64,000 nt of DNA from Dorea_A amylophila. GTDB taxonomy: Bacteria > Bacillota > Clostridia > Lachnospirales > Lachnospiraceae. Shown here one piece after another: positions 52,761 to 61,429 of the stretch (positions within the stretch are counted from its first letter, which is position 1; the number at the start of each line of letters is the position of its first letter). Made by a program: the position numbers and the translations under genes. The DNA lies in assembly GCF_025567265.1 (NCBI RefSeq), contig NZ_JAOQJW010000002.1, forward strand, positions 1 through 64,000. The letters are read 5' to 3'. Under the pieces are notes generated by a model that worked only from the letters and a program-made list of their open reading frames with translations, did no database searches and was not told where the DNA came from.

Positions 52761-53429
52761 TTGAATATACAGAAAAATAATCACGCAGCACATACTAAAA
52801 TAGAGATAGAAAATGTCCTTCCGACAGAGATCGAAAAGCGCAGCTTTGAGATCATTACGGAAGAACTGGAGCAGGAAGGCATCGTGCTTCCTGAGATTCA
52901 GGCATCAATTACAAAGCGCTGCATACATACCAGTGCGGATTTTGATTATGCGAAGAATCTGGTGTATTCCGAGCATGCGGTGGAGAAAGCACTCGAAGCG
53001 ATCAGAGGCGGTGCTTCCATCGTAACCGATACACAGATGGGGCGTTCCGGAATTAACAAAAAGAGACTGGCACAGTACGGCGGTCAGGTATACTGCTTCA
53101 TGTCAGATGAAGATGTGGCACAGGCGGCAAAGAAGAATGGAACCACAAGAGCTGTTGCCAGTATGAAAAAGGCGTGTGAACTGAACGAAAAACTGATCTT
53201 TGCCATCGGAAATGCACCGACAGCACTAATTCACCTGTATGAACTGATCAAAGACGGAAGAATCCGTCCGGAGCTCGTGATCGGTGTACCGGTCGGCTTT
53301 GTAAATGTGGTACAGTCCAAAGAACTGATCCTGACTCTGGAAGATACCCCGTATATTGTAGCGAGGGGGAGAAAAGGCGGAAGTAATATTGCGGCATGTA
53401 TCTGTAACGCACTGATCTATATGCTGTAG
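52761..53429 (+). CDS. cbiC: Cobalt-precorrin-8 methylmutase
   Basis: 222-residue enzyme moving the methyl group from C11 to C12 to give cobyrinate. The catalytic His is in SITKRCIHTSADFDYAKNL; VTDTQMGRSGINKKRL, GNAPTALIHLYELI and IGVPVGFVNVVQSK are family motifs. Start is TTG with AAAGGAAG upstream. It is the last cob gene; a LysR gene follows 13 bases later. Confidence 0.95.
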   Translation: MNIQKNNHAAHTKIEIENVLPTEIEKRSFEIITEELEQEGIVLPEIQASITKRCIHTSADFDYAKNLVYSEHAVEKALEAIRGGASIVTDTQMGRSGINKKRLAQYGGQVYCFMSDEDVAQAAKKNGTTRAVASMKKACELNEKLIFAIGNAPTALIHLYELIKDGRIRPELVIGVPVGFVNVVQSKELILTLEDTPYIVARGRKGGSNIAACICNALIYML

Positions 53430-53442
53430 GGAGGAAGAATTT

Positions 53443-54348
53443 ATGACATTACAGCAGTTAAGGTATATTACCATGGTTGCGGAGAAGGGGACGATAAGTG
53501 AGGCGGCAAAAGAGCTGTTCATTTCCCAGCCGAGTCTTACCAATGCGATTCGGGAACTGGAGCAGGAGATGCAGGTGACGATTTTTCACCGGACGAATAA
53601 AGGGGTGACGATCACCGCAGAGGGAGATGAATTTCTCGCCTATGCAAGACAGATTCTGGATCAGGTCGGCCTCATGCAGGAGAGGTATCTGAATGTAAAT
53701 GAACGGAACCCGAGATTTTCCGTATCCTGCCAGCATTATTCTTTTGCGGTCAATGCATTTGTAGATGTGATCCGTAAATTTGATGCGAGAAAATATGATT
53801 TCACACTGCGGGAGACACAGACTTATGAGATCATCGAAGATGTGGCGAAGCTGAAAAGTGAGATAGGTATTCTGTATACTTCTTCACAGAATGAGACGAT
53901 CATCATGAAACTGATCCGTCAGAATGATCTGAAATTCGAAGAGTTATTCGTAGCAAAGCCACATGTATTTATCAGTTCAAAGCATCCGTTGGCAGATAAG
54001 GAAGCACTGACACTGGAAGATCTGGAGGAGTATCCGTATTTGTCATTTGAGCAGGGGGATTATAATTCCTTTTATTTTTCCGAAGAGATATTAAGTACAC
54101 TTGATCGGAATAAGAACATCAAAGTCAGAGACCGGGCAACGCTTTTCAATCTGGCGGTCGGCCTGGACGGGTATACGGTAAGCTCCGGCGTGATCAGTAA
54201 AGAACTGAACGGTGAGAATATCATCGGGAAGCCGCTTCTGGTGGATGAATATATGCGGATCGGAACGATTGTGCGGAAAGATGTGTCACTGAGCCGGTAT
54301 GGAAAGGTGTATATGGAAGCGTTGAAAAAATACACAGGCGGGATGTAA
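53443..54348 (+). CDS. LysR-family transcriptional regulator
   Basis: 301 residues. N-terminal helix-turn-helix (QLRYITMVAEKGTISEAAKELFISQPSLTNAIRELEQEM) followed by a two-lobed effector domain (about 90-300). It is placed between the cob operon and a MetE-like gene, both in the same direction, so its target may be the methyltransferase gene (inference). Possibly read from the cob transcript. AGGGAGGAAG precedes the ATG. Confidence 0.92.
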   Translation: MTLQQLRYITMVAEKGTISEAAKELFISQPSLTNAIRELEQEMQVTIFHRTNKGVTITAEGDEFLAYARQILDQVGLMQERYLNVNERNPRFSVSCQHYSFAVNAFVDVIRKFDARKYDFTLRETQTYEIIEDVAKLKSEIGILYTSSQNETIIMKLIRQNDLKFEELFVAKPHVFISSKHPLADKEALTLEDLEEYPYLSFEQGDYNSFYFSEEILSTLDRNKNIKVRDRATLFNLAVGLDGYTVSSGVISKELNGENIIGKPLLVDEYMRIGTIVRKDVSLSRYGKVYMEALKKYTGGM

Positions 54349-54369
54349 GAATAATTCAGAATACTGGTG

Positions 54370-54420
54370 AAAAGCAGTGGAGTGCTATAGTTTAAAACTA
54401 TGGAGAACCGCTGCTTTTTT
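54370..54420 (+). terminator. Terminator after the LysR gene
   Basis: AAAAGCAGTGG (54370-54380) pairs with CCGCTGCTTTT (one G-T); an inner ATAGTTT/AAACTAT helix lies between; then a T run. Confidence 0.85.
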
Positions 54421-54495
54421 GTATTATACATAAAAAAACAGATGGGTTATACTTTTCAACAGAGAAAACGAGCAAAGTACAGGAGGATATAAAAT

Positions 54496-55608
54496 ATGAG
54501 TAATCAGGCACCATTCCGTTATGATGTGGTAGGAAGTTTCTTACGTCCAGAGTATCTGAAGGATGCAAGAGCAAAATTTGCAGAAGGAAAGATCACAGAG
54601 GAACAGTTAAAAGAGACAGAAGATAAAGCAATTAAAGAACTGGTAGAAAAAGAAAAAGAAGTCGGACTTCAGGCTGTGACAGATGGGGAATTCAGAAGAA
54701 GATACTGGCATTTGGATTTCCTTGCAGATCTGGATGGTGTAGAGGAGATTAAGTCGGATCACTGGTCTGTACACTTTAAGGGGCATCAGCCGAAAGCGGC
54801 AACACTTAAGATAGCAGATAAAGTTGATTTCGGAGAACATCCATTTCTGGAGCATTTTAAATATCTGAAAAGTGTTGCAGGAGATACTCTCTGCAAAATG
54901 ACAATTCCTTCACCATCTATGCTGCATCTGATCTGTTGTGTACGTGCAGAAGAGTATATACCGATCGAACGTTATCAGGACATGAAGGATTTGTATTATG
55001 ACATTGCAATCGCTTATCAGAAGGTCATCCGTGCATTCTATGATGCGGGATGCAGATACCTGCAGTTAGACGATACATCATGGGGAGAATTCTGTGATGC
55101 GGAAAAGAGAAAGACATATAAAGAAAGAGGCTTTGATCTGGATGAGATTGCGAGATCTTATGTAGACATGATCAATCTTGCACTCGAAGCAAAACCAGAA
55201 GATATGACGGTCACAATGCATATCTGCAGGGGGAATTTCAGATCTACATGGTTCTCATCAGGCGGGTACGAACCGATTGCAGAGATATTATTCGGTCATT
55301 GTAACGTAGACGGATTCTTTCTCGAATATGATTCCGAAAGATCGGGAGACTTCTCGCCGCTTCGCTATATTAAGGATCAGAAGGTGGTATTGGGACTGAT
55401 CACTTCTAAGTTTCCGGAACTGGAAGACAAAGAGGATGTAAAGAAAAGAATTGAAGAGGCAGAAAAGTATGTGACGAAAGATCAGCTTTGCTTAAGTCCA
55501 CAGTGTGGATTTTCATCTACAGAAGAGGGTAATATCATGACAGAAGCAGAGCAGTGGAGAAAGGTTTCATTTGTAAAAGAAGTTGCGGAAGGAGTCTGGG
55601 ATATTTAA
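54496..55608 (+). CDS. MetE-like cobalamin-independent methyltransferase
   Basis: 370 residues matching the C-terminal catalytic half of cobalamin-independent methionine synthase. Zn ligands are visible: His and Cys in MHICRGN, Glu in DGFFLEYDSE and Cys in LSPQCGFSS. FLRPEYLKDARAKF and TDGEFRRRYWHLDFL are substrate-side motifs. The N-terminal half of true MetE is absent, as in the YxjG/YxjH-type and archaeal enzymes, so the methyl donor may differ from methyltetrahydrofolate triglutamate. The preceding LysR may control it. Confidence 0.87.
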   Translation: MSNQAPFRYDVVGSFLRPEYLKDARAKFAEGKITEEQLKETEDKAIKELVEKEKEVGLQAVTDGEFRRRYWHLDFLADLDGVEEIKSDHWSVHFKGHQPKAATLKIADKVDFGEHPFLEHFKYLKSVAGDTLCKMTIPSPSMLHLICCVRAEEYIPIERYQDMKDLYYDIAIAYQKVIRAFYDAGCRYLQLDDTSWGEFCDAEKRKTYKERGFDLDEIARSYVDMINLALEAKPEDMTVTMHICRGNFRSTWFSSGGYEPIAEILFGHCNVDGFFLEYDSERSGDFSPLRYIKDQKVVLGLITSKFPELEDKEDVKKRIEEAEKYVTKDQLCLSPQCGFSSTEEGNIMTEAEQWRKVSFVKEVAEGVWDI

Positions 55609-55658
55609 TATAAAATTGAATATATAAAAAAGATATGGAAGATATATCAAATATACGT

Positions 55659-55687
55659 TTCACATTTTTGATATTCTTCCGTATAAT
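55659..55687 (+). promoter_or_regulatory. Promoter of the YoaK-family gene
   Basis: TTCACA (55659-55664) and TATAAT (55682-55687), spacing 17. Confidence 0.68.
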
Positions 55688-55697
55688 AGTCTGCTGA

Positions 55698-55750
55698 GGG
55701 GGATGGATCGGAAAACGTAAGAACGTATGAGAATCATCCTCCGTTTTTAT
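55698..55750 (+). terminator. Terminator-like hairpin in the YoaK leader
   Basis: GGGGGATG (55698-55705) pairs with CATCCTCC (55735-55742), one G-T, and is followed by GTTTTTATT. It lies just after the promoter above and before the AAGGAG site of the gene, so it would act as a 5' leader attenuator or end upstream transcripts. Confidence 0.6.
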
Positions 55751-55767
55751 TCTAAGGAGATGAAAAC

Positions 55768-56463
55768 ATGGGAGTAATGAAAAGTTTATTTTCCGGGAAG
55801 CAGATGTCGGAGGCATTCATCTGTAGTGCATTTCTGGCCTTGTCGGGTGGATTTCAGGATGCGTATACCTATAATACGAGGAATGAAGTATTCTCGAATG
55901 CACAGACAGGTAATGTGGTGCTGATGAGCCAGAATTTCATGACGGGAAAATGGGAGGCTGGACTGAAATATTTATTTCCGCTTTTTGCATTTGCTTTAGG
56001 TGTTCTGATTGCGGAGCAGATCCAGAATAAGTACAAATATGCCAGGCGCCTGCACTGGAGACAGGGAATACTGGGAGCAGAGATCCTCATTTTGTTTGTT
56101 GTAGGATTTATTCCGCAGCGGGGAAATATGATCGCGACTGTTCTGGTATCCTTTGCCTGTGCGATGCAGGTGCAGAGTTTCCGGAAGGTAAATGGATTTT
56201 CATATGCAAGTACTATGTGTATCGGAAACTTACGGAGTGGAACGGCGGCATTATCCTTCTATCTGAGAGAGAAAAAGCCGGAACACTTGCGGCAGGCAAT
56301 GTATTATTTTGGAATTATAGTTCTTTTTGCGGTAGGAGCCGGAATCGGAGGCAATCTTTCAGCCAATTATGGAATCCATATGATCTGGGTATCCTGCGGA
56401 CTTTTGATCGTCAGTTTCCTGTTGATGTTCCTGGATATAGAATCCCGGAGAAACGAAAGATAA
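55768..56463 (+). CDS. YoaK/DUF1275-family membrane protein
   Basis: 231 residues with six predicted membrane helices. LALSGGFQDAYTYNTRNEVFSNAQTG broken at the turn is the typical start of the family, followed by GNVVLMSQNFMTG; MCIGNLRSG and a C-terminal GANLS-type GGNLSANYGIHMIWV follow. Function unknown. It is convergent with the LysR gene on the other strand (32 bases between the stops). Confidence 0.88.
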   Translation: MGVMKSLFSGKQMSEAFICSAFLALSGGFQDAYTYNTRNEVFSNAQTGNVVLMSQNFMTGKWEAGLKYLFPLFAFALGVLIAEQIQNKYKYARRLHWRQGILGAEILILFVVGFIPQRGNMIATVLVSFACAMQVQSFRKVNGFSYASTMCIGNLRSGTAALSFYLREKKPEHLRQAMYYFGIIVLFAVGAGIGGNLSANYGIHMIWVSCGLLIVSFLLMFLDIESRRNER

Positions 56464-56495
56464 AAAAGGGACAAAAAAGAGACATTGATCCGTCA

Positions 56496-57380
56496 TCAGA
56501 TACGGATCAGTGTCTCGATTAGTTTTTGCGCTGCAATGCTCTGTGGTCTGGAAGCATTCTGTACAAGACAGATTTGTCTCGCAGGAAGGGATTCTTTCAG
56601 ATGGATCTGAAGAATTTCTCCACGCTTGAGCGGTTCTTCTGCAAGCTTCTCCGGATAGAAGCCGATACCAAGATTGTGCTGGATCAAAGCCAGGCACTGG
56701 TCGGTGGATGTAACTTCAAGATCCGGACGGAACGGAAGCCCGTGAGAAGAAAAGTATTGAATATGAAGATCTCTGGTGCTGGTGTTATTTTCCAGCGAGA
56801 CGAAAGGGTAGTCCGTAAGTTCTTCCAGTGAGCAGATGCGGGAAGCCGGTTCTTTGTATTTCGGGCCGGCGATCAGAATTTCCCGGAAAGAACCCAGGGA
56901 GATTTTCTGAAACTGTTTTTGAACAGAAAGTGGAGTTGTTACAATTGCAAAATCCACCAGTCCGCTTTCCAGGGAAGCAATTGCCTGCGGAGTGGAATGG
57001 TTGGATATCTTAAGCCTTACATGTGGATAATGATTGTGAAATGCTTCTAATTTGGACAGAAGCATAATACGAAGTGCATTTTCACTGACTCCGATGGAGA
57101 TGAGTCCGCTTGTAAGACTCTGGTCACGCTTGAGCTCGGCTTCTCCGAGTTCAAGCTGTTCGAAAGCAATCGCAACGTGGTTAAAAAGCTTCTGGCCTTC
57201 AGGCGTCAGTGAGACTCCGCGGTTCGAACGGACAAAAAGGTGACAGCCAAGTTCTGTCTCAAGATTATTCATACAACGGGTAATGTTCGGCTGGTTATTG
57301 TGTAATACCTCTGCCGCTTTTGTAAAACTGTGATGTTGTGCAACATGGTAAAAAATACGGTAATAATCGTATGTACTCAT
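56496..57380 (-). CDS. LysR-family transcriptional regulator
   Basis: 294 residues. Helix-turn-helix at the N-terminus (YHVAQHHSFTKAAEVLHNNQ with PNITRCMNNLETELG) and an effector domain (about 90-290). On the minus strand GGAGGATATT precedes the ATG at 57378-57380; a TTG four codons earlier is inside that site. Divergent to the HPr-like gene, with about 230 AT-rich bases between them where its own promoter and binding site should lie. Confidence 0.92.
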   Translation of the reverse strand: MSTYDYYRIFYHVAQHHSFTKAAEVLHNNQPNITRCMNNLETELGCHLFVRSNRGVSLTPEGQKLFNHVAIAFEQLELGEAELKRDQSLTSGLISIGVSENALRIMLLSKLEAFHNHYPHVRLKISNHSTPQAIASLESGLVDFAIVTTPLSVQKQFQKISLGSFREILIAGPKYKEPASRICSLEELTDYPFVSLENNTSTRDLHIQYFSSHGLPFRPDLEVTSTDQCLALIQHNLGIGFYPEKLAEEPLKRGEILQIHLKESLPARQICLVQNASRPQSIAAQKLIETLIRI

Positions 57381-57505
57381 AATATCCTCCAAAATAATAT
57401 ATAAAATTGATATATATATATAGTTAGTTATCTTTAATACGGATGATGCCAGATAAGTATAATATATTCTAGGTGAAAAGACAATGTTAAGAAATAAAAA
57501 ATATA

Positions 57506-57534
57506 TTACATAGTAGAAAAAAACGTAGTATACT
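57506..57534 (+). promoter_or_regulatory. Promoter of the HPr-like gene
   Basis: TTACAT (57506-57511) and TATACT (57529-57534), spacing 17. The rest of the divergent region (57381-57505) is AT-rich and shows no other clear feature. Confidence 0.5.
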
Positions 57535-57608
57535 GATTTATATTTTTCTTATAAACAGATGTGTTTGTGATGAAAATGATGGATACACCTGAGAGGAGAG
57601 ACTTAATT

Positions 57609-57872
57609 ATGATAAAAATGAATGTAAAATTTGAAACACCGGAACAGCTTGTAGAATTTTCAAGAATGTGTCAGAAAGTAGAGGCTGATACCTTGATTGA
57701 AGATACAGCACATAAACTTATCATTGATGGAAAATCAGTTATGGGAATGATGACAGTTACGCTGAATCAGAAGATGATTTTTGTAGTAGATGGTTCTGAT
57801 GCGGAAGAGGTAGTTCATACATTTGAAAAATTCCGCACCGAAGAGGCAGTACAGAAGCAGAATCTGGGTTAA
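57609..57872 (+). CDS. HPr-like small protein without the active-site His
   Basis: 87 residues with the size and pattern of an HPr domain (MNVKFETPEQLVEFSRMCQK at the start, GKSVMGMMTVTL matching the HPr GKS(I/V)MGVM regulatory segment, then VDGSDAEEVVHTF). The phospho-accepting His of HPr (normally in GLHARP) is not present, so it cannot serve as a PTS phosphocarrier. Role unknown. GAGAGGAGAGA precedes the ATG. Confidence 0.82.
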   Translation: MIKMNVKFETPEQLVEFSRMCQKVEADTLIEDTAHKLIIDGKSVMGMMTVTLNQKMIFVVDGSDAEEVVHTFEKFRTEEAVQKQNLG

Positions 57873-57930
57873 CAATTGCATTTTACAGGTACTTATGGTA
57901 TCGTAGTCAAGATGAGAAAAATAGAATGAA

Positions 57931-58108
57931 AACTGCAGGTGCCGGCTGGATAAGATTGATAGAGCCGGTGAAAAGGGAAACAGGTGCAAGTCCTGTGCGA
58001 ACTCGTCACTGTGAGCAGGGAATATCAGAAAAGAAAAAAGTCACTGGATAACGGGAAGACAAGATTCTGATGTATGGATCTGTGAGTCAGGAGACCTGCC
58101 TGTAGTGT
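57931..58108 (+). promoter_or_regulatory. Cobalamin riboswitch
   Basis: Aptamer for adenosyl- or other cobalamin. P1 pairs GCAGGT (57935-57940) with ACCTGC (58094-58099). Conserved blocks: AAAGGGAAACAGGTGCAAG (57972 on), CTGTGAGCAGG, the GTCACTGG block (58040 on) in place of the usual GCCACTG, and the B12 box GAGTCAGGAGACCTGCC (58084-58100). It controls the uptake genes that follow. Confidence 0.95.
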
Positions 58109-58138
58109 ACATGGAAGTAAATCCGGACCACGAGTAAT

Positions 58139-58202
58139 TGGTTGTACAAAAATGGAAGAAAATTATAATAAATTAACAAGGCCATTTTGTACCCTTTTAC
58201 GG
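58139..58202 (+). terminator. Likely expression-platform hairpin of the riboswitch
   Basis: GTACAAAAATGG (58143-58154) pairs, with one bulged A, with CCATTTTGTAC, followed by CCTTTTAC. It could end transcription when cobalamin is bound. The T run is short, so this is moderate. Confidence 0.55.
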
Positions 58203-58259
58203 ATGATTTCGTGGAAGGGTATTTTGATTGACAGAAAAGTAGTAGGGAGAGAGTATAAG

Positions 58260-61200
58260 ATGAAACATAATTCCAAGCAATTTTTGGCCTTATTTATGGC
58301 TGTGTCTATGGCAGTTGCACCGGTATCGGGAGTGTATGCGGAAGATCAGAATGCAGCTGTAGAAGATACATTGAGTGAGAATAAACAGGATAGTGATGAA
58401 GTTGGACAGACAGAGCCGGAAGCCACTGTCGGACAGACAGAGTTGGAAGCCGCTGCCGGACAGACAGAAAGCAGTGTGACGACAGATACAAGTCAGGAAG
58501 TCACAAAAGAAGCCGGGAAAAATCAGGTAGCTGTTGAAAAGGTACAGAATACGCAGGAAGACGGAACCGCCCCACAGACGGAACCAATCGGCGAAGACGA
58601 AATATTTGAGAACATTACTGATATCAGCGGTATGGCAGGTGCTTTGAAAGACGGAGAATATGGTGTTGATGCGGATCATTTTTCGGCAAAACTGACTTCG
58701 GGTGGTTCAAGCAAGGTGAAGATTGAGTGTCAAAAAGTAATCGTAAAGAATGGAAAAGCAACAGCCTGGATAAATTTTAGCAGTTCTAAGTATGATAAAG
58801 TATGGGTGAAAGTGAATGGAACCCAGAACATATATCATGCAAAACCGAGAGAAGGCGAGGCCGGAGTTACATTTGAGATTCCTGTTAATTTAAATAGTTC
58901 AATGACTTTTATGGCACATACCAGTTCCATGAGTGGAAAAAATATTGCATATACGATCAATATTGCAATCCCGGAAGATACAGTCCCGTCGACACCATCC
59001 ACACCGGATCAGACCGTTATTACGGAATTAAGTTTCAAAGAGGGATCTGAACTCGGCATGAAAGAGGGAGAAGTTCAGGAACTGACACCTCAGTTCACAC
59101 CGGCATTATCAGCATCTGAGACAGCACCGGATATGACATGGACTTCTTCTGATCCAAAGATTGTAACCGTTGCAAAATCCGGAACACAGGCTGAGGTGAC
59201 CGCAGTGAAAGCAGGGACTGCTGAGGTGACTGTGTCTATTAATAATGCGGAAGGAACAGAGCTTAAAGCCACATGCAAGGTAACGGTAACAGCATCGGAA
59301 ACAGAAAATAAAACCCTGACAGATGGAAATTATCAGGTAGATGTGGATACTGGAAATAAGATGTTCAAAGTTACGAATTGTATCCTGACATCTGAAAAAG
59401 GTAAGATGTATGCTGTAATCACATTAAGCGGAACCGGATATGATTATCTTTATATGGGATCAGCAGCCGATGCGGCAGAAGCTGCAGCAAAAGACTACAT
59501 TTCATATGTGGCTGATGAGGCAGGAAAATATATATACAAAGTTCCGGTAGAAAGTCTGGATAAAGGAATTGCAGTTGCGGCACATTCCATTAAAAAAGAT
59601 AAATGGTATGACCGTACACTTATATTTTCATCTGCCTCTGCAAAACGTATCATAGCAGACGGAACCTATCAGGTGAATGCTGAAGCCGGCGGAAAGATGT
59701 TCCGTGTTACGGATTGTGTTATGACTGTAAAGAATGGACAGATGACGGCGGCAGTTACATTAAGCGGTCAGGGTTATAACAGAATCTATCTGGGCGATGT
59801 AAATAACGCATCGGATGATGAAAAGAACTGGATCCTTCCGGATTCGCTTCTTGCAGAGCAGTATACATTTCAGATTCCGGTAGAGAAACTGGATGAGGTA
59901 ATGACGATTGCCGTTCATACAACGAAGAGTAATAAATGGGATACCAGAACACTGACATTCCATTCAGAAGGCATGACTAAGATTGCGGACAGCAATCATG
60001 GAAATGCTTCGAATGGCAATAACGGAAGCAATGGATCGCTGACACCGGGCGGAAATAATAACAACCCGGGAAATACTTCCAATGGAAATAACTCAGGAAG
60101 TACAGGAAGCAATAACGGAAATACAGGAAATAATACAACAAACAATGGAAAACCGGACAAAGAATCAAAATACGAATCAGATCTGAACAAATCAACAGCC
60201 AGAGTTAACAGTGCCACAGGCTTAAAAGATGGTGTATACACACCGGACAGCTTCTCATGGTCAGGTGGAACCGGAAAGGTAAGAATCAGCTGTAGTAAGG
60301 TAACAGTTACCGGTGGCCAGGCATATGCAACGATCACATTCAGCAGTACGCATTACCAGTATGTGAAAGCGAATGGAAATGTATATTATCCGAGTGCGAA
60401 AACAGGAAGTTCTACATCCTTTGTAATTCCGGTAGAACTGAATAAGAATAACTCGGTTGTGGGTATGACAACGGCGATGTCTACGGCACATGAGATTAAA
60501 TATACGATTTTTGTATACATTGCCGAAGCAGCAAAAGCCAATGCATCAGCGAGAGCCAACGGAAAAGAAGTAACGGTAATCGGTGCAAACGGAAGTGACA
60601 GCAGCAAGACGGCAACAGCAAACAAAAAAATGGACGAGGTAGCACCGGAGATCATCGGCCTGGAGTATCAGTCTGAAACAAAAGCCGAGTATGCGAAATA
60701 TTTCAAGATATATCATTATGATCAGGGAATCACATTGTTGGAGATCGATATGAATAAAAAGACCGGAAGAAAAGCAGCCGGTAAGAAATGGAAAGAAGCA
60801 TCAGAAATAAGCGGACTGAATCCGGCAGAGCAGGAGCAGGCAGCACTGTACCTGAACAACGTGGTCAAATATCTGATCGTTCCGGAAAATGCAGAGATTC
60901 CGGCGGGGCTGGATAAGGAAGTCATTGTGGTAAGACAGCCGGCAGATCATGTTTATGCAGGATCGAATAAGACGATTTCCCTGATGGAAGAACTGGGACA
61001 GCTTGATAAAGTGACAACAGTCGGTGTGAAGAAAAATAAATGCAAGAATGAAACTATCAAAGAAAAGATGACTGAGAAAGAAGTCATTTATGCGGGAACG
61101 TCCGGCAAATTAAATTATAAGAAACTTGTAAAAAACAAATGTAATCTTGCACTCCTTTCATCCAGTGTGCTGCCGGAAAAAAGAAGCAGCAAAAAAGCGG

Positions 61201-61367
61201 CAAAGAAAAAAATGACAGCTTATCGAAAGATGACAGAGAAGATGACGCTTCTTCAGATTCCGGTGATCGTTGACCGTGCAAAAGATGAAAAAGGAAAAGA
61301 TGCACAGAAAGAATGGGAAAAGGTCTACCAGGTGATTTTGGGATGTGACGGCCAAAGTGCAGAATAG
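58260..61367 (+). CDS. Secreted multi-repeat protein, probable surface corrinoid-capture protein
   Basis: 1035 residues, Sec signal peptide 1-27 (FLALFMAVSMAVAPVSGVYA). An acidic linker with GQTE repeats (28-125) is followed by NEAT-like repeat 1 (129-238), a Big2-type Ig domain (253-345), repeats 2 (353-457) and 3 (465-568), an Asn/Gly/Ser linker (572-640), repeat 4 (655-757) and a C-terminal domain (793-1035) matching the first lobe of the binding protein encoded next. Repeats 1 and 4 form one subtype, 2 and 3 another. No LPXTG or lipobox is seen. The ATG at 58260 follows GGGAGAG and begins the signal peptide; upstream in-frame sequence overlaps the hairpin. It is directly under the cobalamin riboswitch, so a role in binding corrinoids outside the cell is inferred, not proven. 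Confidence 0.8.
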   Translation: MKHNSKQFLALFMAVSMAVAPVSGVYAEDQNAAVEDTLSENKQDSDEVGQTEPEATVGQTELEAAAGQTESSVTTDTSQEVTKEAGKNQVAVEKVQNTQEDGTAPQTEPIGEDEIFENITDISGMAGALKDGEYGVDADHFSAKLTSGGSSKVKIECQKVIVKNGKATAWINFSSSKYDKVWVKVNGTQNIYHAKPREGEAGVTFEIPVNLNSSMTFMAHTSSMSGKNIAYTINIAIPEDTVPSTPSTPDQTVITELSFKEGSELGMKEGEVQELTPQFTPALSASETAPDMTWTSSDPKIVTVAKSGTQAEVTAVKAGTAEVTVSINNAEGTELKATCKVTVTASETENKTLTDGNYQVDVDTGNKMFKVTNCILTSEKGKMYAVITLSGTGYDYLYMGSAADAAEAAAKDYISYVADEAGKYIYKVPVESLDKGIAVAAHSIKKDKWYDRTLIFSSASAKRIIADGTYQVNAEAGGKMFRVTDCVMTVKNGQMTAAVTLSGQGYNRIYLGDVNNASDDEKNWILPDSLLAEQYTFQIPVEKLDEVMTIAVHTTKSNKWDTRTLTFHSEGMTKIADSNHGNASNGNNGSNGSLTPGGNNNNPGNTSNGNNSGSTGSNNGNTGNNTTNNGKPDKESKYESDLNKSTARVNSATGLKDGVYTPDSFSWSGGTGKVRISCSKVTVTGGQAYATITFSSTHYQYVKANGNVYYPSAKTGSSTSFVIPVELNKNNSVVGMTTAMSTAHEIKYTIFVYIAEAAKANASARANGKEVTVIGANGSDSSKTATANKKMDEVAPEIIGLEYQSETKAEYAKYFKIYHYDQGITLLEIDMNKKTGRKAAGKKWKEASEISGLNPAEQEQAALYLNNVVKYLIVPENAEIPAGLDKEVIVVRQPADHVYAGSNKTISLMEELGQLDKVTTVGVKKNKCKNETIKEKMTEKEVIYAGTSGKLNYKKLVKNKCNLALLSSSVLPEKRSSKKAAKKKMTAYRKMTEKMTLLQIPVIVDRAKDEKGKDAQKEWEKVYQVILGCDGQSAE

Positions 61368-61429
61368 AGATTGCGTAAGATAGCAGAGTGTGGACAATGC
61401 TCTTGTGATTAGAAAAAGTGGAGAAAAGG

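Noticed and set aside
58152..58259. 36-residue extension of the surface protein
   Set aside because: Would place sequence before the signal peptide and read through the riboswitch hairpin; the site is at 58250.
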